DNA from: Verrucomicrobiaceae bacterium | Lineage (GTDB): Bacteria > Verrucomicrobiota > Verrucomicrobiia > Verrucomicrobiales > Verrucomicrobiaceae | DNA length: 45,825 nt | Direction: 5' to 3' | Assembly (NCBI GenBank): GCA_016795375.1 | Contig: JAEUHJ010000080.1 | Location: forward strand, 1 to 45,825 | In this document: positions 7,108 to 21,441 of the stretch, piece by piece | Position numbering within the stretch: the stretch's first letter is position 1 | How the letters are laid out: every line of letters starts with the position of its first letter | The notes under the pieces: generated by a model | The model's database searches: none | The model's input: the letters and a program-made list of their open reading frames with translations, nothing else | Told to the model about the DNA's origin: nothing | Translations under genes and position numbers: made by a program

Positions 7108-7946
7108 TCGTCCGCAGTCTCAGGCGCGAAGCAGAAGCTCACGTTGGCGCTGCGGCGGCGCACGACCTCGATGGTCGGCGTCGGTTTGTGACGCTCGGCG
7201 CAGATGACGCGCGCCTCGTTCGCCCCGGAAGAATCGAGCGCCTGACGGATGTGACGTGAGGCGACAACGGGATCGTTGCAATCGTCGCTCAAATGGCCGA
7301 GCACGACATGACTGAGACCGGGATGCGCGATGTCGCGCACGAGCTCGGCGGCCTGCTCGTTCGAGAGATGGCCGTGGCGCGAGCTGATGCGCTGCTTCGT
7401 GGCCCACGGGCGTTTCGTGTCATTTTCGAGCAGTTGCGTGTCGTAATTGGCCTCGATGAACAGGCTGTCGGCGTTTTTCAGCCGGTCCTTGATCAGATTG
7501 GTCACGAAACCAACGTCGCTGAGCACGCCCAGGCGTGATTCCTCATCGGCGATGACGAATCCGACCGGATCGACTGCGTCATGAGGAACAGGGAAAGATT
7601 CGATGCGCAGGTCCTGGAACTCGAAGGCCGCGCCCGTGCTCATGAGCCGCCACGGCGGCGCTTTTTTGAAGCCGAGGCTGCCCGCCAGCGTCTCCTGCGT
7701 CAAAGCGGTGCAGAACAGCGGGATCGACCGTTTGCGGCCCAGCACCTCGATGCCGCCGGTGTGGTCCTGATGCTCGTGGGTCAGCAGGATGCCATCGAGC
7801 ATGTCGAGTGAGAAGCCGCAGGCGTCGAGACGCAGGCAGATCTGCTTCGCGCTGAGGCCGGCGTCGAGCAGCAGGGTGGTGCGTTCCGTCGAGATGACGG
7901 CGCAGTTTCCTGAGCTGCCGCTGCCGAGAATCGTGAGTCGCACCAT
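7083..7946 (-). CDS. MBL-fold metallo-hydrolase, YycJ/WalJ-like
   Basis: The 287-residue product opens with LTILGSGSSGNCAVIS and carries the metallo-beta-lactamase signature LLTHEHQDHTGG near residue 55, which supplies zinc ligands. VPHDAVDPVGF, GVLSDVGFVT and the EANYD segment near 165 are typical of the YycJ/VicX branch, as are RHGHLSNEQAAEL and VVLGHLSDDCNDP near the C-terminus. Members are cytoplasmic phosphodiesterase- or nuclease-like hydrolases; YycJ has been linked to DNA repair and cell-wall control in Firmicutes, but the role here is unknown. The last codons (QLALL, stop) reappear beside copy A at 4955-4976. The gene overlaps or abuts the downstream small membrane protein. Confidence 0.88.
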   Translation of the reverse strand: MVRLTILGSGSSGNCAVISTERTTLLLDAGLSAKQICLRLDACGFSLDMLDGILLTHEHQDHTGGIEVLGRKRSIPLFCTALTQETLAGSLGFKKAPPWRLMSTGAAFEFQDLRIESFPVPHDAVDPVGFVIADEESRLGVLSDVGFVTNLIKDRLKNADSLFIEANYDTQLLENDTKRPWATKQRISSRHGHLSNEQAAELVRDIAHPGLSHVVLGHLSDDCNDPVVASRHIRQALDSSGANEARVICAERHKPTPTIEVVRRRSANVSFCFAPETADETSQLALL

Positions 7947-8104
7947 GGGCCTGTTTTAGCGGCGGCGGAGCCGTGATGCAAGATGTCTGGCGAGGCCCGG
8001 CGGCGGAGCGGGCCGTCAGCAAAAATGAGAGGGAATTGGCAGGCAGAATGCTTGTTGATTTACCCCTTTGGCTCGCCTAAATCCCGCCCCCCTTTGTAGC
8101 AAAA

Positions 8105-12691
<4,587 letters not shown>

Positions 12692-12749
12692 GCCCAGCGC
12701 ATCCAGCATCCCCTCACTCCAAGACTCTCTTTCTTCACACTGCTAGACC

Positions 12750-14228
<1,479 letters not shown>

Positions 14229-14341
14229 TGGGTGGAGAGTCGAATCTCCGCTTGTGCCGCTCATCGTTTTCGACGTAGAGCCGCTCCATTTTTTCCGCCT
14301 TCAGGGTGCCCGTTCCTGGATGAGCGACGTTGAACGCACAT

Positions 14342-15406
14342 TCACACATTCGCACGCAGCCAGGCGAAACTGCGCTCGCACTCGCCTTTCTGATAAGCGA
14401 TCTCGGCGTTTTTTTTGCCGGGACCGTCGGGGGCTTTGAAGCTGTCGATCTTTCTGCCGCGCTTCGCCATGTCGAGCCATGCTTTAAACATGTCGCTGTC
14501 GCGATGATTCGGGAAGATGTTCCAGAAGCCGTCTTTCTGATATTCGAACGGGCGTGCGAAGCCTGAGATGGTCTCGACCTGGAGCGGGACGCCGGGGGCG
14601 AGTTCGGCAAAACGTTTTGCGTAGGTTTTGAAATCGACAAGACCTTCGCCAATGGCGGTCCATTGCACGACGACAGCGCCTTTTTCGTCCTCCCAAAGCA
14701 TGCTGTCGCGCACGCTGCTGCAAACGGTGAGCGGGCCGAGAACTTCGAGGTGCCTCATCGGCTCCTCCAGCGCCCAGACGGCATTGCCGGGGTCGATGTT
14801 GGCACCGACGTAACCTTTGCCTGCAGTTTCGATGAGCGCCTTCAATTCATGCGACTGCATGTCACCGGCGTGATTCTCGATGGCGATCTTGATGCCTTCC
14901 GCCTCGGCTCTTGCCTGGTTGGCCTTGATGGATTTGACGGTGTTCGCGATGTGTTTTTCGATGCCGCCGTCAGCGGAGCGGTCCTTTTGATTGCCCAGAT
15001 AGCAGCGGGCAACCGGGGAACCGAGCGCCTTCGCGATCTTGATGGTGAGGGCGAGGTGCTCCACGCCGGTGCCATTGGCGGGTTTCCAGGTGTTGGAGCT
15101 TTCGCACACACTGCCGGTGCCCACATAGATTTTCATGCCATGCCGCTCCGCCTGCTCCCTGATGCCTTTCAAATAAGAGTCCTCAAAGCTCTCAAACACG
15201 GTCAGCTCGGAGAGGAAGATGGTGTCAAGTTTCAGCGACGCGGCGTAGTCGATGTGCTGCGCGGCTTTCCAGCCCGTGGCGCGAACGGAGAAGTGATCGA
15301 GGCCGACGGCGGGTTTCCCACCCTGGGTGGCGGCATGGGCCAACGACGGCACGACTGCGGTGGCGAGAGATCGCGCAAGGAAGGAGCGGCGGTTCATGCC
15401 GCGCAT
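14342..15406 (-). CDS. Tat-exported sugar phosphate isomerase/epimerase-like protein
   Basis: The 354-residue protein starts with a twin-arginine signal (NRRSFLARSLATAVVPSLAHA), so a folded, probably metal-containing enzyme is exported. ATG at 15397 (MNRRSF) is an equally good start. The body is an AP-endonuclease-2-type TIM barrel: LDTIFLSELTVFES near 60, GMKIYVGTGSVCES near 90, IAIENHAGDMQSHELKALI near 180, VGANIDPGNAVW near 205 and VPLQVETISG near 285. Glu, His and Asp residues on these strands would bind the metal. The substrate is unknown. It is convergent with gltD, with about 110 bases between that hold no obvious gene. Confidence 0.85.
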   Translation of the reverse strand: MRGMNRRSFLARSLATAVVPSLAHAATQGGKPAVGLDHFSVRATGWKAAQHIDYAASLKLDTIFLSELTVFESFEDSYLKGIREQAERHGMKIYVGTGSVCESSNTWKPANGTGVEHLALTIKIAKALGSPVARCYLGNQKDRSADGGIEKHIANTVKSIKANQARAEAEGIKIAIENHAGDMQSHELKALIETAGKGYVGANIDPGNAVWALEEPMRHLEVLGPLTVCSSVRDSMLWEDEKGAVVVQWTAIGEGLVDFKTYAKRFAELAPGVPLQVETISGFARPFEYQKDGFWNIFPNHRDSDMFKAWLDMAKRGRKIDSFKAPDGPGKKNAEIAYQKGECERSFAWLRANV

Positions 15407-15455
15407 GCTAGCGGGGACATTTTTTCTGTCGATGACGAATCAGCAGACGCTGGAA

Positions 15456-16082
15456 TCAGCGGATGATCAGTTTGACCGCTCCCTGGCCCTGGCGGTCGTC
15501 CGCCGAGGAGACAAGAATTTGCGCCAGATGATGACCAGAACGCCAGGGAGCACCATTGATGGGCTTCACTTGCAGCAGGTAGGCACCGGTGCCGACATTT
15601 CGGAAGGAGGTGATGTTGTTGCTGAATGGAGCCTGTTGTCCGGGAACCTCGAAGTACTCCATGAGGGTGAAGTGGTCCTTCGTCAGATCGGTGACGGGCC
15701 AGCCGGCGCTGCTGACGAGCACGAGAATGTTCGCGGGGTGCGTGTTGCCGTTCGCAGCGGCTCCTGCGGAAGATTGAGCGGAGATCGTGAGCGAAGTGGC
15801 GCCACCCGCGCCGGTCTTCATGACGATTTTCGGTGCTGGAGGTGGAACCGGCTTGGGCGCCGGCGCTTCGAACACAGGCTTCAACACAGGAGCCGGTTCC
15901 GGATTTTTCACAGGCGCGGCAGGGGGGCGTTTGGAAAGAGTTGTTTTGGATTTGGCCACCGAAGACTTTTTGGCCGGAACCGGCTTCTTTCTGGCTGGAG
16001 CTGCTTTTTTTGCGGGAGCCGGCTTCTTTTTGGAAACAGGCTTTTTAGCAGATGCTTTTTTGGGAGCAGGTTTCTTGGCCAT
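15456..16082 (-). CDS. Protein with histone-H1-like Lys/Ala/Pro tail and unknown C-terminal domain
   Basis: Residues 1-50 are almost only Lys, Ala, Pro and Ser in KKPA/KKAAPA repeats, resembling histone-H1-like or AlgP-type nucleic-acid-binding tails. A Pro-rich linker (about 52-85) leads to a soluble domain of about 115 residues (LTISAQSS, NILVLVSSAGWPVTDLTKDHF, GTGAYLLQVKPI, SGHHLAQILVSS) that I do not recognise. It may be an Ig-like beta-sandwich, judging by its alternating strands. No signal peptide is visible, so a nucleoid role is possible but unproven. The gene is divergent from the dcw operon across a 390-base or longer AT-rich spacer. Confidence 0.7.
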   Translation of the reverse strand: MAKKPAPKKASAKKPVSKKKPAPAKKAAPARKKPVPAKKSSVAKSKTTLSKRPPAAPVKNPEPAPVLKPVFEAPAPKPVPPPAPKIVMKTGAGGATSLTISAQSSAGAAANGNTHPANILVLVSSAGWPVTDLTKDHFTLMEYFEVPGQQAPFSNNITSFRNVGTGAYLLQVKPINGAPWRSGHHLAQILVSSADDRQGQGAVKLIIR

Positions 16083-16632
16083 GGTGGTAGTCGGTTCTGA
16101 TTTGTTTCAATTTCCGCGAGGCTAGCAATACTTCCGGTAATCTGTCGAGATTCCTCTTGGGACAGTGATGCAAATAATAGGATGAGGGAAAGACTGCCTC
16201 CCCATCGCATGGCGCTGCGGTATGACGAAAAATTACCGTTTCAGCCCAGGTAATGAGAGAATACAGGATGGTTTCCAGTACGTTTTGCTTCTGGAATTTA
16301 CAATTGTTCCAATGAACACTTTTTGAGTAATTCTATTTGTGGGAGAAAATTCTGAAAATAGACGATTGCCAAGACAACACATCTTGGATTATAAAGATTA
16401 GTTAAATTTTAAGTTCTGGCGACTTGCTACCTCCATTGCTCGCAAATCGTCATGGTTTCCAAGTCATTCTCCTATGATAGCGCTCCCAGCAGTCGGATTT
16501 TCCCTGCCGCGCCCCTCAGACCGGCAAACCCGGAGAGGGGAATTGGCGTTGCGCTCATGGCTGGGCCGCTTCTCCAGAATGATTGGCGTTTCTCAAGTGG
16601 GAAGCTGGCCTTGGTTTGGAGCGGTGGATGCG
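16083..16632. other. AT-rich spacer between the Lys-rich protein gene and rsmH
   Basis: About 16130-16470 is much richer in A and T than the rest of the window and holds no convincing gene. It contains the rsmH promoter candidate at 16366-16395. No mraZ gene, which often heads dcw clusters, is present. An open frame continues from 16474 into rsmH, but its first 53 residues are not RsmH-like and are treated as leader. Confidence 0.6.
16366..16395 (+). promoter_or_regulatory. Likely main promoter of the dcw operon
   Basis: TTGCCA (16366-16371) is followed after 18 bases by TATAAA (16390-16395), or after 17 bases by TTATAA. The boxes sit in the AT-rich spacer. Transcription would start near 16402, leaving a leader of more than 200 bases if rsmH begins at 16633. 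Confidence 0.6.
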
Positions 16633-17664
16633 ATGGATGACAACATCCCCTTGGAGCGCGGTGTTCTGATGGCGCGTCCAGATACCGGGGGCGGTGGGAA
16701 CTCTCCTGAACCTCCGCAGTTGGAGCATGCCTCACGAAATCTGCCTTTCTATCACGCGCCTGTGCTGCTGCGGGAAGTGATCGATCTGCTGCAGCCCGCC
16801 TCGGGAAAACTCTTTTTTGACGGGACCTTGGGCGGTGGCGGCCATGCGGAGGCCATGCTCCAACACGGGGCGCGTGTCGTCGCGATGGACCAGGATCCAA
16901 ATGCGATCAAACACGCGACGGAGCGCTTGAGGCCCCATGCGGCTCAGTTTTGCGCCCTGCGGGGAAACTTCCGTCATTTCCCGCAGATTGTGGAGGAGAC
17001 AGGCGTTTCCGGCTTCGACGGGATGCTCGTGGACATCGGAGTTTCGAGCCACCAGCTCGACGACGCGACACGGGGGTTCTCTTTCAGCAAGGATGCATCC
17101 TTGGACATGCGCATGGACACCGAGGCCGGCCTCACCGCCGCTGATCTGGTCAACACCGCTGAGGAGCCGGAGCTTGTCCGCATCTTCTTTGAATATGGTG
17201 AGGAGCAGAATGCGCGCCGCATTGCCCGGGCGATCATCAAGGCACGCGCGTCACGCCGCATCCAGACCACGCTGCAACTGGCGGAGATTGTCGCCGCCGC
17301 CTCGCCGAAGCGCGGGAAGCGTCATCCGGCCACGCTCGTGTTCCAGGCGTTGCGCATCGCGGTGAATGACGAGCTCGCGGCGTTGCACGATTTTCTCGCC
17401 GCCGCTCCGCGCTGGTTGAAGCCGGGCGGCCGTCTCGCGGTGATCTCATTTCACTCGCTGGAAGACCGCATCGTCAAACAGACTCTGCATCACCTCTCCT
17501 CTCCTTTCATCGACCGCCCCGAGTGGCCCGAAGCGCGCAAAAACCCCGACCACGCGCTCAAACTCATCACGCGCAAGCCCGTCCAGGCCACGCCCCACGA
17601 GATCGAAATGAACCCGCGTGCACGCAGCGCCGTTCTGCGTGTCGCCGAACGCCTTCCCGCATGA
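16633..17664 (+). CDS. rsmH: 16S rRNA (cytosine-1402 N4)-methyltransferase
   Basis: The product matches RsmH (MraW): FYHAPVLLREVIDLL at the start of the domain, then the SAM-binding FFDGTLGGGGHAEAML, VVAMDQDPNAI, GFDGMLVDIGVSSHQLDD, GFSFSKDASLDMRMD and the C-terminal AVISFHSLEDRIVKQ. It methylates N4 of C1402 in the 30S P site. The start is uncertain. ATG at 16633 gives 343 residues, ATG at 16669 gives 331, and the open frame reaches back to 16474; typical RsmH has about 310. A GGAG lies upstream of 16633. It is the first gene of the dcw operon and its stop overlaps ftsL by ATGA. Confidence 0.93.
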   Translation: MDDNIPLERGVLMARPDTGGGGNSPEPPQLEHASRNLPFYHAPVLLREVIDLLQPASGKLFFDGTLGGGGHAEAMLQHGARVVAMDQDPNAIKHATERLRPHAAQFCALRGNFRHFPQIVEETGVSGFDGMLVDIGVSSHQLDDATRGFSFSKDASLDMRMDTEAGLTAADLVNTAEEPELVRIFFEYGEEQNARRIARAIIKARASRRIQTTLQLAEIVAAASPKRGKRHPATLVFQALRIAVNDELAALHDFLAAAPRWLKPGGRLAVISFHSLEDRIVKQTLHHLSSPFIDRPEWPEARKNPDHALKLITRKPVQATPHEIEMNPRARSAVLRVAERLPA

Positions 17665-18020
17665 GCAGACGCAACCAGTATCGCAACCGCCTCGGACTCT
17701 CCGCGATCACTGCGGTCCTCTTTGTCGTCGCCTCACTCGCCTTCGCCGGGCTGGGTGTCGTCGTCAGCAAGAACCGTGTGCGCGCCATCGGCGACGAGCA
17801 GCGCAAGGTGGAGGACGAGATGCGCCTGCTGAACGCTGAGATTCTGGCGCTGAACAACAAGATCGAGACCTCTCTCACGCGTGATCGCGTGCAGCCGCGC
17901 CTGACCAGCGCCGGCACATTGCTGCGACCCATCACCAAACACAGCCTTCTCATCCTGAGGCCGCTCCCCACGCCTGACGCCTCGCCGACCATCGCTCAAA
18001 CCACACCAGAAACGCATTGA
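17661..18020 (+). CDS. ftsL: FtsL-like divisome membrane protein
   Basis: The 119-residue protein has a short basic N-terminus, one membrane helix (about 12-34) and then a coiled-coil-like stretch (GDEQRKVEDEMRLLNAEILA, about 44-63). That layout and its place between rsmH and ftsI are those of FtsL, the bitopic protein that joins FtsB and FtsQ to recruit FtsI/FtsW. Sequence similarity in this family is always weak, so the call rests mainly on topology and context. A longer frame from 17523 exists, but it runs inside rsmH. The start at 17661 overlaps the rsmH stop as ATGA. Confidence 0.75.
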   Translation: MSRRNQYRNRLGLSAITAVLFVVASLAFAGLGVVVSKNRVRAIGDEQRKVEDEMRLLNAEILALNNKIETSLTRDRVQPRLTSAGTLLRPITKHSLLILRPLPTPDASPTIAQTTPETH

Positions 18021-19882
18021 GCCAGCAACTTCCAAACCAAACCCAGCTCCGCCGCGACCGTCCCGTGTGCCGGCGCATGTTCATGCTGCTGTTTGTGCTG
18101 CTGGCGGGCTTCTCGATGGTGACCTGGCGCCTTGCTGTCATCCAGGTCAAGGAATCCCCCCGTCTGGCCGCCCTCGCGGCCAGGAAGTTCCAGCGTCACA
18201 TCGTCCTGCCCGCGCACCGTGGAGCCATCAAGGATTTCAACGGCGAGTATCTGGCCCACGATGAAAATGTGAGCGAGCTCTACACTGACCGCACGCATTT
18301 GCGCGAGGTCATCACCGTGCGCCATCACCTGGCGGCCGTTCGTGGCATGAAGGCGGTCGAACTGCGGGAGCAACTGACCGAGGCGGAAACACTGGCCGCG
18401 TACCATGATCACGTCGCCAAAGTGCTCGCGACGCTCCTGCCGACTCCGGAAAGCGAAATCCGCGCACAGCTATCCTCCGACAAATCCGAGATCGTCCTCG
18501 CCAGGCAGATCGACGAGGAGACCGTGAAACGCTGGGACATTCTCTTCGAGGCGGAGCACATTTCCGGCATCCATCTGCGTCCTGCCGTCACGCGCCGTTT
18601 CCCCGCGAAGGACCGCCTTTCACTCGTGCTCGGCGACACCGACGCGGCCACCAACACGGGCCGCTGGGGTGTGGAGAAAATGATGGATGCGAAACTCACC
18701 GGCACGGCGGGGGAGCAGTCCATCCAGCGCGACAAATACGGTCGCGAGCTCCCGGCCTACCGCGGCCTCGTCGTGGAGCCCAGGCACGGCAGCGATGTGC
18801 ATCTCACCATCGACATGCAGCTTCAGGACAACGTGGAGGCCATCTGCGAGCGCGCGTGGAAGGCGAATGACGCGCGCCGGGTCGTCATCGTCGTCACCGA
18901 GCCCGTCACCGGCAGCGTGCTCGCCATGGCGGCACGCCCGCATCGTGATCCTGGAAATCCGGACCTCAGCACATGGACAAACCATGTGATCGCCGAACCG
19001 TATGAACCCGGCTCCATCTTCAAGGTCGTCACCCTCGCCGCCGCCCTCGACAGCCACAAAGCCACACCTGGCGAGAAGATCGACTGCGGGAACATGTTTT
19101 ACGAGGATCCTGTCCGCAAAGTGAAGCTCAGCGATGACGAGCCGCTTGGCATGCAGACGGTCAAAGGCGTGCTCGTCCACTCCAGCAACATCGGCATGTA
19201 CAAGATCAGCAAGCGCGTCGGTCAGGAGCTCATGCTCGACTACGCCGCGCGCTTCGGCTTCGGCTCTCCCACCGGCATCGGCCTGATGGGTGAGAAAGCC
19301 GGTTATGTGAACACCGGAAGATGGAGCAACACCACCTATTCGCGCATGCCCATCGGCTACGAGGTCTCCGTCACGCCTTTGCAGATGTGCATGGCCTACG
19401 GGGCCATCGCGAACGGCGGCGTGCTCATGAAACCGAGACTCATCGACCGTGTCGTCAAACCGGGCGGGGAAACGGAGATCGTCCCGCCGCAGCCCGTCTG
19501 GCAGGCATGCACCGCGAAAACCGCCGCCTCGCTGCGCGATTTTCTCGAAGGCGTCGTGCTTGAGGGCACCGGCAGCCGCGCCGCGTTGCCGGATGTCCGC
19601 GTCGGTGGCAAGACCGGCACCACGCGTCGCTATGATCCTGAGAAGAAGCGCTACATCGACGGCTCGTATCTTACTTCGTTCGTCGGGATCGCCCCGGTCG
19701 AAAATCCGCAGCTCGTCTGCCTTGTAATGCTCGATGACCCCAAGGCCGAAAGCTCCAGGATGATCCGCGGCGGCCGCGTTGCCGCGCCGATCTTCGCCGA
19801 GGTTGTGCGCGAGACGCTCGACCACCTCGCCATCCGCAACCAGCGCCCGCTCAGAGTCGCCGCGAAAGGAGGTGCGCAATGA
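18017..19882 (+). CDS. ftsI: Peptidoglycan D,D-transpeptidase FtsI (PBP3-like)
   Basis: The 621-residue protein is a class B penicillin-binding protein. It has one N-terminal membrane helix (about 21-38, MFMLLFVLLAGFSMV) and a dimerisation domain beginning at LPAHRGAIKDFNGEYLA. The transpeptidase domain carries Ser333 and Lys336 of the SxxK motif in EPGSIFKVVT, SSN at 389-391, and KTG at 532-534 in GGKTGTT. It cross-links septal peptidoglycan together with FtsW. The start is a TTG overlapping the ftsL stop; an ATG at 18077 would remove the cytoplasmic tail. Neighbours ftsL and murE support the FtsI assignment over other class B PBPs. No PASTA domains are present. Confidence 0.93.
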   Translation: MSQQLPNQTQLRRDRPVCRRMFMLLFVLLAGFSMVTWRLAVIQVKESPRLAALAARKFQRHIVLPAHRGAIKDFNGEYLAHDENVSELYTDRTHLREVITVRHHLAAVRGMKAVELREQLTEAETLAAYHDHVAKVLATLLPTPESEIRAQLSSDKSEIVLARQIDEETVKRWDILFEAEHISGIHLRPAVTRRFPAKDRLSLVLGDTDAATNTGRWGVEKMMDAKLTGTAGEQSIQRDKYGRELPAYRGLVVEPRHGSDVHLTIDMQLQDNVEAICERAWKANDARRVVIVVTEPVTGSVLAMAARPHRDPGNPDLSTWTNHVIAEPYEPGSIFKVVTLAAALDSHKATPGEKIDCGNMFYEDPVRKVKLSDDEPLGMQTVKGVLVHSSNIGMYKISKRVGQELMLDYAARFGFGSPTGIGLMGEKAGYVNTGRWSNTTYSRMPIGYEVSVTPLQMCMAYGAIANGGVLMKPRLIDRVVKPGGETEIVPPQPVWQACTAKTAASLRDFLEGVVLEGTGSRAALPDVRVGGKTGTTRRYDPEKKRYIDGSYLTSFVGIAPVENPQLVCLVMLDDPKAESSRMIRGGRVAAPIFAEVVRETLDHLAIRNQRPLRVAAKGGAQ

Positions 19883-21441
19883 AACTGCGTGACCTCATCC
19901 CGCATCTCGACAAGCCCGCCGTTTCTGGCAGTCTCGACACCGAGATCACGGGCCTCACTTATGATTCGCGCAAGGCCGGCCCTGGCATCGCCTTCGTCGC
20001 CATCCGTGGCACGCATGCTGACGGCCACGAATACATCACGAAGGCCGCCGAACTCGGTGCCGCTGCGATCATCGCCGAACAAGCGCCGCCGGATGACTGC
20101 TCCACGCCGTGGATTCACGTCCGCCGCTCGCGCATCGCCCTCGCGGACGCCGCCGCCGCGCTGAACAGGCATCCCGCGAAGTCACTCACCCTCGCCGGTG
20201 TCACCGGCACGAACGGGAAGACCACCACGGCCTTCCTCATGCACCATCTTTTCAACACGGCCCAGCTCCGCAGCGGCCTGCTCGGCACCGTGTTCTACGA
20301 TCTCGGCGGCGGGCAGCACGTCCCAGCCACGCACACCACGCCCGAATCGCTCGAAATCCAGGGCCTGCTCGCGCAAATGCGTGACAACGGCTGCCGCGCC
20401 TGCGCCATGGAGATTTCCTCGCACGCGCTCGACCAGGACCGCGTGCATGGCCTGCCCTTTGCCGCCGCCATCTTCACCAACCTCACGCAGGACCATCTCG
20501 ATTATCACGGTACGATGGAGAAGTACTTCGAGGCCAAGGTGCGCCTGTTTGAAATGGCCGCCGCGGAGCCGAAAAGCGCGCTCATCATCAACGGCGACGA
20601 CTCATGGGGCCGCAAGCTCATCGAACGCTTCCAGCGCACCGGCCGCGTCATTCGTTTCGGCTTCGGCGTCCACAATGAGTTCCGCGCCATCAACGTGCGC
20701 TACGACCTCACCGGAACCACCTTTGAACTCGAAGCCCGCGGCCGCAGCTTCCTCGTGCGTCTGCCGCTGATTGGCGATTTCAATGTGTACAACACCCTCG
20801 GCGCCCTCGCCGCCGCGCATGGTGTCGGTTTGAATCTGCGTGAGGCGGTCGCGAACATGCAGAAGGCGCCGCAGGTGCCCGGCAGGCTCGAACGCGTCTC
20901 TGAAAACGCCCGCTTCCAGGTCTTCGTCGATTACGCGCACACTCCTGACGGCCTTGTCAACGCGTTGAAGACCGTCCGCGCCTTGCGTCCTCGCCGCATC
21001 ATCACCGTGTTCGGCTGCGGCGGGGACCGTGACCGCACCAAGCGTCCGAAAATGGCCGCCGCCGCCGAGGAGGGCAGCGACATCTGCGTGCTGACCTCCG
21101 ACAATCCGCGCATGGAGGATCCGCAGCAGATTTTGAATGACGCGAAGGCTGGTTTCACGCGGCCGAAAGGTCACGCCGTGATCGCTGATCGCCGTGAGGC
21201 CATCCGCGCCGCGCTCGAAAACGCCTGGGAGGGCGACATCGTCCTCATCGCCGGCAAAGGCCACGAGGATTACCAGGACATCCAGGGCAAGAAACATCCT
21301 TTCGACGACCGCAAAGTCGCCCGCCAGCTCTTGCACGAACTCAAAGCCACCCGCGCCCAGGAACGCGAGGAAAAAGCCGCCGAACGCGAAGCTCAACGCG
21401 GTGGCTTCAACCGTCCCCTCGACCGTCCCGACCGCCGATGA
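19879..21441 (+). CDS. murE: UDP-MurNAc-L-Ala-D-Glu:meso-diaminopimelate ligase
   Basis: The 520-residue protein has the three-domain Mur ligase plan: an N-terminal UDP-binding domain with GLTYDSRKAGPG, the ATP-binding loop GVTGTNGKTT at 107-116, and a C-terminal domain with VDYAHTPDGL and GCGGDRDRTKRP. DNPR at 408-411 is the signature for meso-diaminopimelate rather than lysine, so the organism should make DAP-type peptidoglycan. The last 40 residues are highly charged (EREEKAAEREAQRGG) and longer than usual. The start overlaps the ftsI stop as ATGA, indicating translational coupling. Confidence 0.96.
   Translation: MKLRDLIPHLDKPAVSGSLDTEITGLTYDSRKAGPGIAFVAIRGTHADGHEYITKAAELGAAAIIAEQAPPDDCSTPWIHVRRSRIALADAAAALNRHPAKSLTLAGVTGTNGKTTTAFLMHHLFNTAQLRSGLLGTVFYDLGGGQHVPATHTTPESLEIQGLLAQMRDNGCRACAMEISSHALDQDRVHGLPFAAAIFTNLTQDHLDYHGTMEKYFEAKVRLFEMAAAEPKSALIINGDDSWGRKLIERFQRTGRVIRFGFGVHNEFRAINVRYDLTGTTFELEARGRSFLVRLPLIGDFNVYNTLGALAAAHGVGLNLREAVANMQKAPQVPGRLERVSENARFQVFVDYAHTPDGLVNALKTVRALRPRRIITVFGCGGDRDRTKRPKMAAAAEEGSDICVLTSDNPRMEDPQQILNDAKAGFTRPKGHAVIADRREAIRAALENAWEGDIVLIAGKGHEDYQDIQGKKHPFDDRKVARQLLHELKATRAQEREEKAAEREAQRGGFNRPLDRPDRR

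Noticed and set aside
8052..8083. TTGATT and TAAATC, 17 bases apart, considered as a gltB promoter.
   Set aside because: The -10 match is poor; nothing distinguishes it from background.
14229..14341. A 5-base hairpin (GGAGA with TCTCC) considered as a gltD terminator, and a short minus-strand frame (MERLYVENDERHKRR).
   Set aside because: The stem is weak and has no T run; the short frame is not complete or conserved as far as can be judged. Nothing firm can be assigned.
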